The notes beneath the pieces were generated by a model that was not told the DNA's origin, ran no database searches, and saw only the letters and a program-made list of their open reading frames with translations. From the NCBI GenBank assembly GCA_947494325.1, contig CANLUS010000003.1:1-64000 (forward strand): a stretch of 64,000 nucleotides of DNA. The letters are read 5' to 3'. Of the stretch, positions 1-8,224 are shown piece by piece. Position 1 is the first letter of the stretch; each line of letters opens with the position of its first letter. The position numbers and the translations under genes were made by a program. Source of the DNA: an uncultured Flavobacteriaceae bacterium. Its GTDB lineage: Bacteria; Bacteroidota; Bacteroidia; Flavobacteriales; Flavobacteriaceae.

Positions 1-180
1 AAAAGGATGCCGAAGGCAATCCTGTTTAGGCGGATCTTTGTAGGGAGATCTTGGACAATCTTGATGTTTTCAAAGCGGAGCAAAAAGGATGCCGAAGGCA
101 ATCCTGTTTAGGCGGATCTTTGTAGGGAGATCTTGGACAATCTTGATGTTTTCAAAGCGCAGCACAAAGGATGCCGAAGG
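1..180. repeat. 82-bp tandem repeat, two full copies plus a partial third
   Basis: The word GGATGCCGAAGG recurs at about 5, 87 and 169, an exact 82-bp period; copies one and two are nearly identical and the third breaks off after the first 12 or so bases. Each unit opens with a hairpin-forming stretch (GGATGCC, GAA loop, GGCAATCC with one bulged base) and holds a second short inverted repeat (GATCT and AGATC). The array may extend to the left of the window. The period is not a multiple of three, so reading frame shifts in each copy. The rest of the gene-free stretch up to 443 is AT-rich and shows nothing further that I can name. Confidence 0.85.
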
Positions 181-443
181 TCGTCATTTTAACAGTAGCT
201 TTGCGGGGTATAAAGAATTTCTTGAGTATTATTTTTCTTCTTAAGAGGTTTTTAGTTCTTTTGTGTAAGCTTTTTAAAATTAAAGCGCCTTATTTGATAT
301 TAGGATATAGCTAAAGAAACCTTAACACTTCGTAAACAAGGGGTTATCAGGTTTTGAGTATTAAATTACTGATAAATAGCAATTTATATGATAATACACG
401 TTATATAATGAGTATCTTTATCAACTAAGGTATCCCGCAAGCC

Positions 444-1220
444 ATGTATGAGCTGTTTAAAATCTGGGTAAAAGGTAAATATCTTACCGAAAGCACACTA
501 TATCCGCTGGAGCTTAGTGCACTACATCGTGGCCTTATTACACGTCATTTTACTTTCTATAAATTGCTTTCGGAGCCAGATAAAAGACGTTTCGAACATC
601 GTGTCAAAAAGTTTATTGATAAGCACGAATTTGTGGGGCGAGATGGGGTAGAAGTGACCGAAAAAATGAGAATTTTGATCTCTTCTACAGCAATCATGCT
701 CACTTTTGGAATGAGTCGCTATTTATTATCAGAATTTGATACGATTATCATTTATCCTAAAAATTACTTTTCTCAGGTCACCAAACAACAACATAAAGGC
801 GAAACAAACCCAAAGTATAGAACAATTGTTTTTTCTTGGGATGATTTTATGGAAGGGATTAAAGTTGAGAATGATAACCTTAATCTAGGAATTCATGAAT
901 TGACTCATGCGCTACATTTTACCTTTAAGAGAAGAAAAAGTGTAACTGCAATTAATTTTATGAAGCGATTCAAACAGTTATTACATATTCTTAAAGATAG
1001 AAAGTTACAACGAAAGATTGTAGCTTCAGGCTATTTGCGAGCGTATGGCTTCCGAAATGAATATGAGTTTTTAGCGGTATTGGTTGAACACTTTTTTGAA
1101 ACGCCTCAAGAGTTTAGCGAAAAACTGCCTGAAGTCTATAAAATGGTTCGTTTAATGTTGAACTTAGATACCTTAAAAATGATGTCTAGAACATCAACTA
1201 GTGCTGTATTACCTAAATAA
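444..1220 (+). CDS. MtfA-family zinc-dependent peptidase (M90)
   Basis: A 258-residue soluble protein with the zinc-peptidase motif HELTH at residues 151-155 (H151, E152, H155) and a downstream acidic helix VEHFFE whose E215 is the likely third zinc ligand. This layout matches the MtfA/M90 family, known in enterobacteria to be an aminopeptidase that binds the repressor Mlc; whether a flavobacterial member has such a partner is unknown. The first 100 residues are helical without a signal peptide, so it should be cytosolic. Its 3' end overlaps the convergent permease gene by 12 bp. No clear promoter is visible in the AT-rich upstream region. Confidence 0.85.
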   Translation: MYELFKIWVKGKYLTESTLYPLELSALHRGLITRHFTFYKLLSEPDKRRFEHRVKKFIDKHEFVGRDGVEVTEKMRILISSTAIMLTFGMSRYLLSEFDTIIIYPKNYFSQVTKQQHKGETNPKYRTIVFSWDDFMEGIKVENDNLNLGIHELTHALHFTFKRRKSVTAINFMKRFKQLLHILKDRKLQRKIVASGYLRAYGFRNEYEFLAVLVEHFFETPQEFSEKLPEVYKMVRLMLNLDTLKMMSRTSTSAVLPK

Positions 1221-1973
1221 CATAATCAACCCTCCTAGGGCAGTTACAATCAGTATGAAGCGTCTGTAGTTAACATTTGATATTAACTTCACAATAGATA
1301 CTCCAATAAAAAAGCTACTAATCAAAATCGGTAATAATACTGAATTTAAAACCAATGTTTCTAAGGTAATTGTTTTCCAAACGAAAAAATGAAAGGGCAA
1401 TTTAAAAACGTTAATGATAAAGAATAACCAGGCTGCAGTACCGATAAATTCATTTTTAGGTAAGCGCATAGCCAGAAAGTAAATATTCGAAATTGGACCT
1501 GCTAAATTGCCAATCATGGTTGTAAATCCGGCCAAGAAACCAGCCACTCCTGAAAACACGTTACTTTTGGGAATTGTCTCTGATTTTCGATTTTCAGAAT
1601 AGATCATAATGATTACAGAAACAATAATGATAAGTGCCATCATTTTCTTAAAGAGCACTTCAGAAATATCATGTCCAATCCAAACACCTATAAGAACCCC
1701 AATAACCATCCAGGGTAATAACTTTAAAATATATGACCAATTAGCATGTCTGTTATAGTAAATAACTGCACAGATATCTGCTCCTATTAATAAGGGTAAT
1801 AAGATACCGGTAGATGCTTTTTCACCAAATACAAATGCAAGTGCTACAACAATTAGAATACCAATGCCTTTGATACCTGATTTAGAGATACCTAATAAAA
1901 AGGTTGCAAAACCTACCACTACCCATTGTGTAATGGATAAATCAAAAGAAGTTAGTAGTTCAGTATAATTCAA
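1209..1973 (-). CDS. TSUP-family (TauE/SafE-like) membrane permease
   Basis: A hydrophobic protein of 254 residues with about eight predicted membrane segments and glycine-rich loops (for example LGISKSGIKG near residue 30 and AGFTTMIGNLAGP near 150) typical of the TauE/SafE sulfite or sulfonate exporter superfamily. The substrate cannot be told from sequence. No in-frame ATG exists upstream before a stop, and the next internal Met is near residue 90 inside a membrane segment, so a TTG start is the best choice. It is the last gene of the leftward row that begins with the LuxR regulator; 16 bp separate it from the SRPBCC gene. Confidence 0.8.
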   Translation of the reverse strand: MNYTELLTSFDLSITQWVVVGFATFLLGISKSGIKGIGILIVVALAFVFGEKASTGILLPLLIGADICAVIYYNRHANWSYILKLLPWMVIGVLIGVWIGHDISEVLFKKMMALIIIVSVIIMIYSENRKSETIPKSNVFSGVAGFLAGFTTMIGNLAGPISNIYFLAMRLPKNEFIGTAAWLFFIINVFKLPFHFFVWKTITLETLVLNSVLLPILISSFFIGVSIVKLISNVNYRRFILIVTALGGLIMLFR

Positions 1974-1989
1974 GGTTCAATCTAAGAAT

Positions 1990-2463
1990 TTATTGGTTGT
2001 TATGAAGTTCTTTTGGAAAAGCATCTTCAACTAACCGTAATTGAATGTTATGCTCTAACCAAGCTTTTAAGCCAGACAATACGAAAGTAAAACCTTTTGT
2101 TGCATCTTGAATCTGTTTTATTAGTGCGTCAGAATTTCCTTGGAAGTTGTAATTTTTAATGGTTAAGAAGGTTAGATTCTCATTTACCGAAATAAATTCC
2201 CATAATACCGTTGATCGTTGATTTCCTTCTCCCCATTCAATAAGTATCTTCTGATTTTCTATAATTTCAAGAACGTTTACAGGAACAACTAAATTATACA
2301 TTTCCCATGTCCAATTTATATCAGCCCCTTCTTTAAGTTTTCCAGAACTATGGGTATACCAAAATTTGGTGGTAATTTCGGGATTTATAAATGCTTCAAA
2401 AACTTCTTTGATTGGCTTTCTTATGGCTAATTCAGATTTGGCAAAGTTGACAATTTTGGTCAT
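1990..2463 (-). CDS. SRPBCC / AHSA1-like small-molecule binding protein
   Basis: At 157 residues it has the usual length and pattern of START-like SRPBCC proteins: an opening strand, the helix motif VFEAFINPEITTKFWYT at about residues 21-37, then alternating strands rich in W, G and E (KEGADINWTWEMY, ILIEWGEG) and a long C-terminal helix (GFTFVLSGLKAWLEHN). Such proteins bind hydrophobic ligands or act as Aha1-like proteins; no specific role can be assigned. It is soluble and follows the VOC gene by 25 bp, in a string of small accessory proteins often found near regulators in flavobacteria. Confidence 0.75.
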   Translation of the reverse strand: MTKIVNFAKSELAIRKPIKEVFEAFINPEITTKFWYTHSSGKLKEGADINWTWEMYNLVVPVNVLEIIENQKILIEWGEGNQRSTVLWEFISVNENLTFLTIKNYNFQGNSDALIKQIQDATKGFTFVLSGLKAWLEHNIQLRLVEDAFPKELHNNQ

Positions 2464-2488
2464 CTTACTACGTATAATTATCTTTATT

Positions 2489-2878
2489 TCAAGTTAAAAA
2501 AGCGGCATCTATCGGTTCCCAAAGCTCTATTTTGTTTCCGTCAAGGTCAACGATCCAGCCAAATTTACCATATTCAAACTCTTGTATGTCTCCAACAATA
2601 GTAACGCCTTCTTTTTTGAGTTCCTCTAGTAATTCAACTAAATTTTCCACGCGATAATTGAACATGAATTCTTTTTTTGAAGGTTTAAAATGATCAGAAT
2701 CTTTAGCAAACGGACTCCATTGTGTTGAACAATCATTTCCTTCTTTATCTTTCCACCAAAAGGTGCAACCCCAGTCATCTGTATTAAAGCCAAGGTGAGT
2801 TTTATACCAATTCTTTGTTGCTTTTGGATCTTCAGTTTTGAAGAATAATCCACCTATACCGGTAACTCTTTTTTTCAT
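2489..2878 (-). CDS. VOC-superfamily protein (glyoxalase/bleomycin-resistance fold)
   Basis: At 129 residues it shows the paired beta-alpha-beta modules of the vicinal oxygen chelate fold: GGLFFKTEDPKATKNWYKTHLGF at the N terminus, and IVDLDGNKIELWEP near the C terminus, where the ExWEP ending and the FKTEDP segment resemble the metal-facing strands of glyoxalase-like enzymes. The substrate is unknown. It lies 4 bp downstream of the DUF1801 gene, so the two are very probably co-transcribed. A small domain of this kind usually acts as a dimer. Confidence 0.8.
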   Translation of the reverse strand: MKKRVTGIGGLFFKTEDPKATKNWYKTHLGFNTDDWGCTFWWKDKEGNDCSTQWSPFAKDSDHFKPSKKEFMFNYRVENLVELLEELKKEGVTIVGDIQEFEYGKFGWIVDLDGNKIELWEPIDAAFLT

Positions 2879-2882
2879 TTAA

Positions 2883-3338
2883 TTATTTTTTTAGGGTGTT
2901 TTCATATATTTCTATCCATTGATCGGCCGTCATTTTGCTAACGAGTGTTCCAATAAGTTCGAACGGAATCTCATCCATTTTCTTAAATCGAATACAACTT
3001 TTTCCCATATCCAATTTACGTTTACAATGTTTCGGATATTCACTAACAAACCAATCTAAGAATTCTTTTTTCGCATAGAGCCCCATATGATATATATTGA
3101 TTGAATTCTTTTGAGAAGCAATATTCATGAACGGTAATGGTAATTTGGGATCACAATGATATCCTCCAGGATATTTAGAATGAGGTACATAGTATCCAAT
3201 CATTTTATAATTTAAACCTTCCTCAAATCCTTTAGGGAGATTATCTAAAACTACCTTGCGGAGTTTATTTATAACGGCTTTCCTATCTTCTGGTATTTGA
3301 TCGATATAATCATCGACGCTAGTTGCTTGGTATTGCAT
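2883..3338 (-). CDS. DUF1801 domain protein (YdhG-like)
   Basis: The 151-residue protein begins with the DUF1801 pattern: a helix VDDYIDQIPEDRKAVINKLR and then EEGLNYKMIGYYVP, and carries a second half with KSCIRFKKMDEIPFELI. Proteins of this family are small, soluble and of unknown biochemical function; some resemble the iron-chaperone frataxin fold. It starts 12 bp after the DUF4199 gene and ends 4 bp before the VOC gene, in an apparent operon. No membrane segment or signal peptide is visible. Confidence 0.8.
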   Translation of the reverse strand: MQYQATSVDDYIDQIPEDRKAVINKLRKVVLDNLPKGFEEGLNYKMIGYYVPHSKYPGGYHCDPKLPLPFMNIASQKNSINIYHMGLYAKKEFLDWFVSEYPKHCKRKLDMGKSCIRFKKMDEIPFELIGTLVSKMTADQWIEIYENTLKK

Positions 3339-3349
3339 ATTGAATAAGT

Positions 3350-3862
3350 TTAAGATGACTTTTTGGATAAAATAAGTGATGAAATTATAGAAATTATCAA
3401 TCCGATCATAAATACCGTTAAGAACATCAATGAAAAATTCATAAATGGCTTAGCAAACAATTTCTTTTCTTCATCCATTTGTTTTAACCTAGTTTGTAAT
3501 TCTTCTCCGGATAAGGTTTTGCTCACTTGTTCAACAGAATAATCATAATATTCGGTCATAAAATCGGGATTTATGAATTCTACATAAATAACATTATATA
3601 AACCAAAGGTTATGGAAGCGAACAATGAAATTAATAGTCCAATTGACAGACCTTTTCCAAACGAAAGTAAGCCATCATTTTTTTGATCTCTGAAATGTTT
3701 AACTCCGAAAAAAACGAATGAAAGTGAGATAATAATACTAGCATATCCATAGATTTCTCTAGTATTAAAATCGAGATTTTCAAGTGCAAACCCACTAATT
3801 AAGAATAGAGCAAAGATGCATAGGGCGCTCCAAATCCCATAACGTAAAACTGTATTTTTCAT
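3350..3862 (-). CDS. DUF4199 membrane protein
   Basis: A 170-residue protein with four predicted membrane segments: YGIWSALCIFALFLISGF, IYGYASIIISLSFVFFGV, a glycine-rich LLSFGKGLSIGLLISLFAS and a final MFLTVFMIGLIISIISSLIL. Between segments three and four lies a charged, helical, extracytoplasmic stretch (residues about 95-135) with DEEKK. This is the layout of DUF4199, a family nearly confined to Bacteroidetes and of unknown function. A TACATTTG -7-like element lies 23 bp upstream of its start, and an inverted repeat separates it from the LuxR gene. Confidence 0.8.
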   Translation of the reverse strand: MKNTVLRYGIWSALCIFALFLISGFALENLDFNTREIYGYASIIISLSFVFFGVKHFRDQKNDGLLSFGKGLSIGLLISLFASITFGLYNVIYVEFINPDFMTEYYDYSVEQVSKTLSGEELQTRLKQMDEEKKLFAKPFMNFSLMFLTVFMIGLIISIISSLILSKKSS

Positions 3863-3884
3863 AATTGATAAATTTAAGTTGCCA

Positions 3885-3892
3885 CAAATGTA
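3885..3892 (-). promoter_or_regulatory. Candidate -7 element (TACATTTG) of the DUF4199 gene row
   Basis: The minus strand carries TACATTTG, an exact fit to the Bacteroidetes consensus TAnnTTTG, 23 bp before the DUF4199 start. I see no TTG at the expected -33 distance, so the promoter would be weak or activator-dependent. Confidence 0.4.
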
Positions 3893-3918
3893 GCTTTGAC
3901 AGCTTTAATTTTACTCAT

Positions 3919-3948
3919 ACTAAAGTACCAAAATTCTACTACTTTAGT
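3919..3948. promoter_or_regulatory. Inverted repeat ACTAAAGTA-N12-TACTTTAGT
   Basis: Two perfect 9-bp arms with a 12-bp spacer lie between the LuxR stop codon and the DUF4199 promoter candidate. On the minus strand no long T run follows, so it is a poor terminator. The position suggests either an operator for the neighbouring LuxR-type regulator or a weak mRNA hairpin. Confidence 0.45.
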
Positions 3949-3958
3949 TTTAAAAGTA

Positions 3959-4378
3959 CTAAATTGGAAGTAATTGAAGCTCTTTGGAAATCTGAATGGC
4001 ATGTGTTCTCCGCTTAGCATTAAGTTTTACCAAGAGATTAGATACATGTGTTTTCACAGTACTTTCGGAAACGAATAATTTAGTCGCTATTTCTTGATTA
4101 GATAAACCGTTAGCAATTTCACAAAGTACTTCATATTCTCTATTGCTAATATTCAGTTCTTTTATCTTTTGATGATTTACGGAAGAATCTTTTACTTGAA
4201 TCTTTTTATGTAGGCTTTTTTTATTGATATAGATACCAATGCAAAAGAAGGTAACTGCAATAATGGCTATTATTATTTCGATCGAAGTAGTGCCAGAAAG
4301 ATAGGTACGTTTACTTATATTGAATAAGACTAACAATGCAAAAACTAATAGTCCGAAAATTAGAATTGTCCGTTTCAT
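3959..4378 (-). CDS. Membrane-anchored LuxR-type transcriptional regulator
   Basis: The 139-residue protein has two N-terminal membrane helices (residues about 5-20 and 33-50) followed by a linker and a C-terminal LuxR/GerE helix-turn-helix: LSNQEIATKLFVSESTVKTH, then KLNAKRRTHAIQ. There is no receiver domain, so DNA binding would have to be controlled through the membrane part or by a partner. Pairing of such a regulator with a downstream DUF4199 gene is common in flavobacteria, which suggests that the regulator controls the small genes that follow. It lies 10 bp downstream of the hydroxyacid dehydrogenase gene. Confidence 0.85.
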   Translation of the reverse strand: MKRTILIFGLLVFALLVLFNISKRTYLSGTTSIEIIIAIIAVTFFCIGIYINKKSLHKKIQVKDSSVNHQKIKELNISNREYEVLCEIANGLSNQEIATKLFVSESTVKTHVSNLLVKLNAKRRTHAIQISKELQLLPI

Positions 4379-4387
4379 TGTAGCAAG

Positions 4388-5326
4388 TTAACAAAATTTT
4401 GCTTTCACTTTATCTACAATGGTTTGAGCGAGTTTTTGTTTGCTTTCGACGGTCCAACCCGCCACATGTGGCGATAATAGTACATTGTCTGATTCGATTA
4501 AATATTCAAAGGCCTTTGGGAGCTTCTTATCAGTGAATAAATTTTCGAACGATGATTTTTCATATTCAAGAACGTCTAGCCCGGCACCCAATATTTGTCC
4601 ACTTTTAAGTGCAGCAACCAAGTCTGAGGTAACAACACTTTTTCCTCGAGCGGTATTAATTAGCCAAAAAGGTTTGGCAAAAGAATTGATAAAATTCGCG
4701 TCAATCATATTCGTTGTAAGAGCAGTTTGGGGTGTGTGCAAGCTCAGAATATCAGCTTTCTGTTGGAGTTCTTCGAGAGATACTTGTTCACAGTTTTGGT
4801 CACCTACATTATCTTTGATATCATAACAGAGTACTTCAACATCAAATCCTCTTAATTTTTTGGCAAAGGCTTTACCCATGTTACCATAACCAATTAAACC
4901 AACAGTTTTACCGTCTAGTTCTAAACCTCGATTATTTTCTCTTAACCATTTTCCTTGACGGACTTGTCTATCTGCTTTATGTAGTTTGTTGAATAACGAT
5001 AGGAGCATTCCCAATGCGTGCTCTCCTACAGCATTACGATTTCCCTCTGGTGCAGCAATTAAAAAGATGCCTAAAGAATTAGCATATGTTGTATCTATGT
5101 TTTCTAAACCAGCTCCAACGCGACCAATAAACTTTAAATTTGTTGCTTTATCTAGAAATATTTTATCTAGGGAGAAACGACTTCTAATAATTAGGCCATC
5201 ATATTGGTCAATTTTTTTCTCAATATCTTGCTTAGAAGAGGTATAATCTTCGTAGCATTGATATCCTAATTTTTCTAATCCTTTTTGAAGTAAAGGATGA
5301 TTGGTATCTAGCAAAAGTACTTTCAT
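4388..5326 (-). CDS. D-isomer-specific 2-hydroxyacid dehydrogenase (phosphoglycerate dehydrogenase-like)
   Basis: A 312-residue NAD-dependent oxidoreductase. The NAD-binding motif GLIGYGNMGKAF is near residue 143, and the catalytic triad is recognisable as R in NTARGKS (about 229), E in VLEYEKSS and H in SPHVAGWT (about 291). The length is that of the short D-2-hydroxyacid dehydrogenases without an ACT domain, so it could be a minimal 3-phosphoglycerate dehydrogenase or act on another 2-hydroxyacid. It begins 16 bp downstream of the terminator that closes the atp operon, so it needs its own promoter or read-through. Confidence 0.85.
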   Translation of the reverse strand: MKVLLLDTNHPLLQKGLEKLGYQCYEDYTSSKQDIEKKIDQYDGLIIRSRFSLDKIFLDKATNLKFIGRVGAGLENIDTTYANSLGIFLIAAPEGNRNAVGEHALGMLLSLFNKLHKADRQVRQGKWLRENNRGLELDGKTVGLIGYGNMGKAFAKKLRGFDVEVLCYDIKDNVGDQNCEQVSLEELQQKADILSLHTPQTALTTNMIDANFINSFAKPFWLINTARGKSVVTSDLVAALKSGQILGAGLDVLEYEKSSFENLFTDKKLPKAFEYLIESDNVLLSPHVAGWTVESKQKLAQTIVDKVKAKFC

Positions 5327-5341
5327 ATAATAGTGGAAAAC

Positions 5342-5375
5342 AAAATACCCAAAGTTAGAAAACTTTGGGTATTTT
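5342..5375 (-). terminator. Intrinsic terminator of the atp operon
   Basis: A perfect 15-bp stem (arms 5342-5356 and 5361-5375) with an AGAA loop; on the minus strand it is followed by TTTTGTTTT. It lies beyond the repeat array that follows atpG. A second, weaker stem (TCCTGT, TAAC loop, ACAGGA) lies at 5394-5409. Confidence 0.85.
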
Positions 5376-5426
5376 AATCTTTATTTTCTGCAATCCTGTT
5401 AACACAGGAGCGATATAGTTCGCTTA

Positions 5427-5664
5427 TTTATGCATTCAAGGCTTCTTGTTGAATCAATTTGACTCGCTTTCGCTCGCCCAATTATGCATTCAAGGCTTCT
5501 TTTTGAATTAATTTGACTCGCTTTCACTCGCCCAATTATGCATTCAAGGTTTTTTTTTGAATCAATTTGACTCGCTTTCGCTTGCCCAATTATGCATTCA
5601 AGGCTTTTTTTTGAATCAATTTGACTCGCTTTCGCTTGCCCAATTATGCATTCAAGGCTTCGGC
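5427..5664. repeat. 54-bp tandem array copying the 3' end of atpG
   Basis: Four imperfect copies start at about 5427, 5482, 5536 and 5590, and a fifth partial copy (from 5644) is the genuine end of atpG. In the gene's sense each unit reads GCCTTGAATGCATAA, the last codons and stop of atpG, preceded by about 39 bp that are not in the gene body (containing GAGCGAAAGCGAGTC). Copies differ by a few substitutions such as G/A in the CGCTTTCGC part. The array and the terminator fill the gene-free stretch between atpG and the dehydrogenase gene; nothing else was seen there. Confidence 0.9.
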
Positions 5665-6504
5665 TCCACCAACAATTTCCAAAATTTCATTTGTAATAGC
5701 CGCCTGACGCGCTTTATTATACTGTAATAATAAATCATCACGTAATTCAGTCGCATTATCCGTTGCTTTATGCATAGCAGTCATACGAGCGCCGTGTTCA
5801 GAGGCGAAAGAATCTCTTAATGATTTATACAATTGAGTTTTCAACGATTTAGGAATCAATCCTTGTACAATTTTCGCCTTCTCAGGTTCAAATATATAAT
5901 CCAAACTTACATTAGCATCTTTTTCGGCAGGTACAATTGGTAAGAATTGTTCTACTTCAGTAATCTGAGTAGCCGCATTCTTAAATTTATTATAAACTAC
6001 GGCAATTTCATCATAAGCGCCATCTGCGAATAAATCCATTAACTCTTGCGCAATATCGGCTACATTGTTAAAAGTAAGCTCATCAAAAATGGTACTCTTA
6101 TTGGCAATAACCGTATATGACTTAGATAATAGATCGTTTCCTTTTTTCCCTATAGCATAAATATCTACTTCTTTTCCTTTATATTGGTTTTCGATAGTTT
6201 CAATTGTCTTTTTTGTAACAGATGAATTAAATCCGCCACAAAGACCTCTATTAGAAGTAACGACAACAACTAAGACTTTATTAACTTCCTTTTGAGTTGC
6301 ATAAACACCACCAGATTCACCATCTAAGGTAGCACTTAGATTTTGTAATAACTCAGTTAATTTGTTTGAATAAGGACGCATAGCAGTAATTGCATCTTGT
6401 GCTTTTTTCAACTTTGCTGCTGACACCATTTTCATAGCGCTTGTGATCTGCATGGTTGAACCAATAGATGTAATTCTGTTACGTATTTCTTTTAAGTTTG
6501 CCAT
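5644..6504 (-). CDS. atpG: F1F0 ATP synthase subunit gamma
   Basis: The central rotor stalk of F-type ATP synthase. It has 286 residues, the usual length, with the conserved N-terminal helix NLKEIRNRITSIGSTMQITSAMKMVSAAKLKKAQ and the C-terminal helix ARMTAMHKATDNATELRDDLLLQYNKARQAAITNEILEIVGGAEAL, which together form the coiled coil inside the alpha3beta3 ring. It is the last gene of the leftward atp operon, 80 bp after atpA. Its last codons and stop are repeated four more times directly downstream, so the gene's end is the source or target of a tandem duplication. Confidence 0.98.
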   Translation of the reverse strand: MANLKEIRNRITSIGSTMQITSAMKMVSAAKLKKAQDAITAMRPYSNKLTELLQNLSATLDGESGGVYATQKEVNKVLVVVVTSNRGLCGGFNSSVTKKTIETIENQYKGKEVDIYAIGKKGNDLLSKSYTVIANKSTIFDELTFNNVADIAQELMDLFADGAYDEIAVVYNKFKNAATQITEVEQFLPIVPAEKDANVSLDYIFEPEKAKIVQGLIPKSLKTQLYKSLRDSFASEHGARMTAMHKATDNATELRDDLLLQYNKARQAAITNEILEIVGGAEALNA

Positions 6505-6584
6505 ATTCGTTTAGTATCTAGTACATATAAGCGATCATGTGTTAAAATATGTACTATTTTAACACATGATGCTCTAAATCAATA

Positions 6585-8162
6585 TTATGCGTATTTAGCT
6601 GATATTTCTTTTGCAGCGCTTTCAACCGCCGCTATAGCTTCATCAGTTAATTTTCCACTTTTCAACGTATCTAAAGTATCTCTATGTTTTGCGTTTAAAT
6701 AAGCTAAGAAATCTTTTTCAAATTCTTTTACTTTTTCAACAGGAACATCCTTTAATAAATTTTTCGAACCAGCATAGATAATTGCTACTTGATCTTCCAC
6801 TGTAAACGGATCGTTTTGCGCTTGTTTTAAGATTTCAACATTACGTTTACCTTTCTCGATTACATTCATTGTAGCAGCATCCAGATCAGAACCAAACTTC
6901 GCAAACGCTTCTAATTCACGATACTGTGCTTGGTCTAATTTTAAGGTACCTGATACTTTTTTCATTGATTTAATCTGCGCATTACCACCAACACGAGATA
7001 CAGAAATACCTACGTTAATTGCTGGACGAACACCAGAGTTAAACAAATCAGATTCTAAGAATATTTGCCCGTCAGTAATAGAAATTACGTTTGTTGGAAT
7101 ATATGCAGAAACGTCACCCGCTTGTGTTTCAATAATTGGCAATGCTGTTAATGAACCGCCACCTTTGATCATTCCTTTTAAAGAATCTGGCACGTCATTC
7201 ATTTGACTAGCAATTTTATCGTTGTTGATTACTTTCGCAGAACGCTCTAATAATCTTGAGTGTAAATAGAATACATCACCAGGATAAGCTTCACGTCCCG
7301 GAGGTCTTCTTAACAATAAAGAAACCTCACGATAAGCAACGGCTTGCTTTGATAAATCATCATAAATGATTAAAGCTGGTCTACCAGTATCTCTAAAATA
7401 TTCACCGATTGCAGCTCCGGCAAATGGTGCATATACTTGCATGGCAGCAGGGTCAGAAGCATTTGCAGCAACAATAGTTGTATATGCTAAAGCGCCTTTT
7501 TCTTCTAACATGTTGGCAATGGCAGCAACAGTAGATCCTTTTTGACCAATTGCAACGTAAATACAATATACAGGTTCACCTGCATCATAAAATTCTTTCT
7601 GATTTAAAATAGTATCAATAGCTACAGTCGATTTACCAGTTTGACGGTCACCAATGATCAACTCACGTTGCCCTCTTCCCACAGGAATCATGGCATCTAC
7701 AGATTTAATACCTGTTTGTAAAGGTTCAGTTACTGGCTCACGATAAATTACACCAGGAGCTTTACGCTCTAAGGGCATTTCATACGTATCTCCTTGGATT
7801 GGACCTTTACCATCGATAGGTTCACCTAAAGTGTTTACTACACGGCCAACAATACCTTCACCAACTCTCAACGAAGCGATACGTTCTGTACGTTTTACAG
7901 TAGATCCTTCTTTGATTGCTGAAGAGTGACCTAATAATACCACCCCTACATTATCTTCTTCAAGGTTTAATACAATTCCTTCTAAACCGTCTTCGAACTG
8001 TACAAGTTCACCATAGCCTACATTTGCTAAACCGTAAACACGTGCAATACCATCACCTACTTGTAATACTGTTCCAACTTCGTTTAATGACGCTTTGCCG
8101 TCAAATCCTAAAAGTTGTTCCTTTAAAATCGCTGATACTTCAGCTGGTTTTATTGTTGCCAT
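6585..8162 (-). CDS. atpA: F1F0 ATP synthase subunit alpha
   Basis: The regulatory, non-catalytic nucleotide-binding subunit of F1. At 525 residues it has the family's length. The P-loop GDRQTGKS lies at about residues 169-176 and the [17 protein letters not shown] stretch with the Walker B aspartates follows at about 265; the [20 protein letters not shown] segment is the family signature. It sits between atpH (62 bp) and atpG (80 bp). The catalytic partner, the beta subunit, is not encoded in this window. Confidence 0.98.
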   Translation of the reverse strand: MATIKPAEVSAILKEQLLGFDGKASLNEVGTVLQVGDGIARVYGLANVGYGELVQFEDGLEGIVLNLEEDNVGVVLLGHSSAIKEGSTVKRTERIASLRVGEGIVGRVVNTLGEPIDGKGPIQGDTYEMPLERKAPGVIYREPVTEPLQTGIKSVDAMIPVGRGQRELIIGDRQTGKSTVAIDTILNQKEFYDAGEPVYCIYVAIGQKGSTVAAIANMLEEKGALAYTTIVAANASDPAAMQVYAPFAGAAIGEYFRDTGRPALIIYDDLSKQAVAYREVSLLLRRPPGREAYPGDVFYLHSRLLERSAKVINNDKIASQMNDVPDSLKGMIKGGGSLTALPIIETQAGDVSAYIPTNVISITDGQIFLESDLFNSGVRPAINVGISVSRVGGNAQIKSMKKVSGTLKLDQAQYRELEAFAKFGSDLDAATMNVIEKGKRNVEILKQAQNDPFTVEDQVAIIYAGSKNLLKDVPVEKVKEFEKDFLAYLNAKHRDTLDTLKSGKLTDEAIAAVESAAKEISAKYA

Positions 8163-8224
8163 TTATTTAATTTTTAATTAAGTCTGTTACATTAGTAACA
8201 GCTGTTAATTAGTTTTACTTGTTG

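Noticed and set aside
89-244. Short frame of 51 codons starting within the left-edge repeat
   Set aside because: It begins inside repeat DNA with a frame-shifting period and has no upstream signal; the protein-like end may only be the remnant of another gene. Described as a finding, not listed as a gene.
5427-5643. CRISPR array at the atpG repeats
   Set aside because: The units are contiguous 54-bp copies without unique spacers, and no cas genes are nearby.
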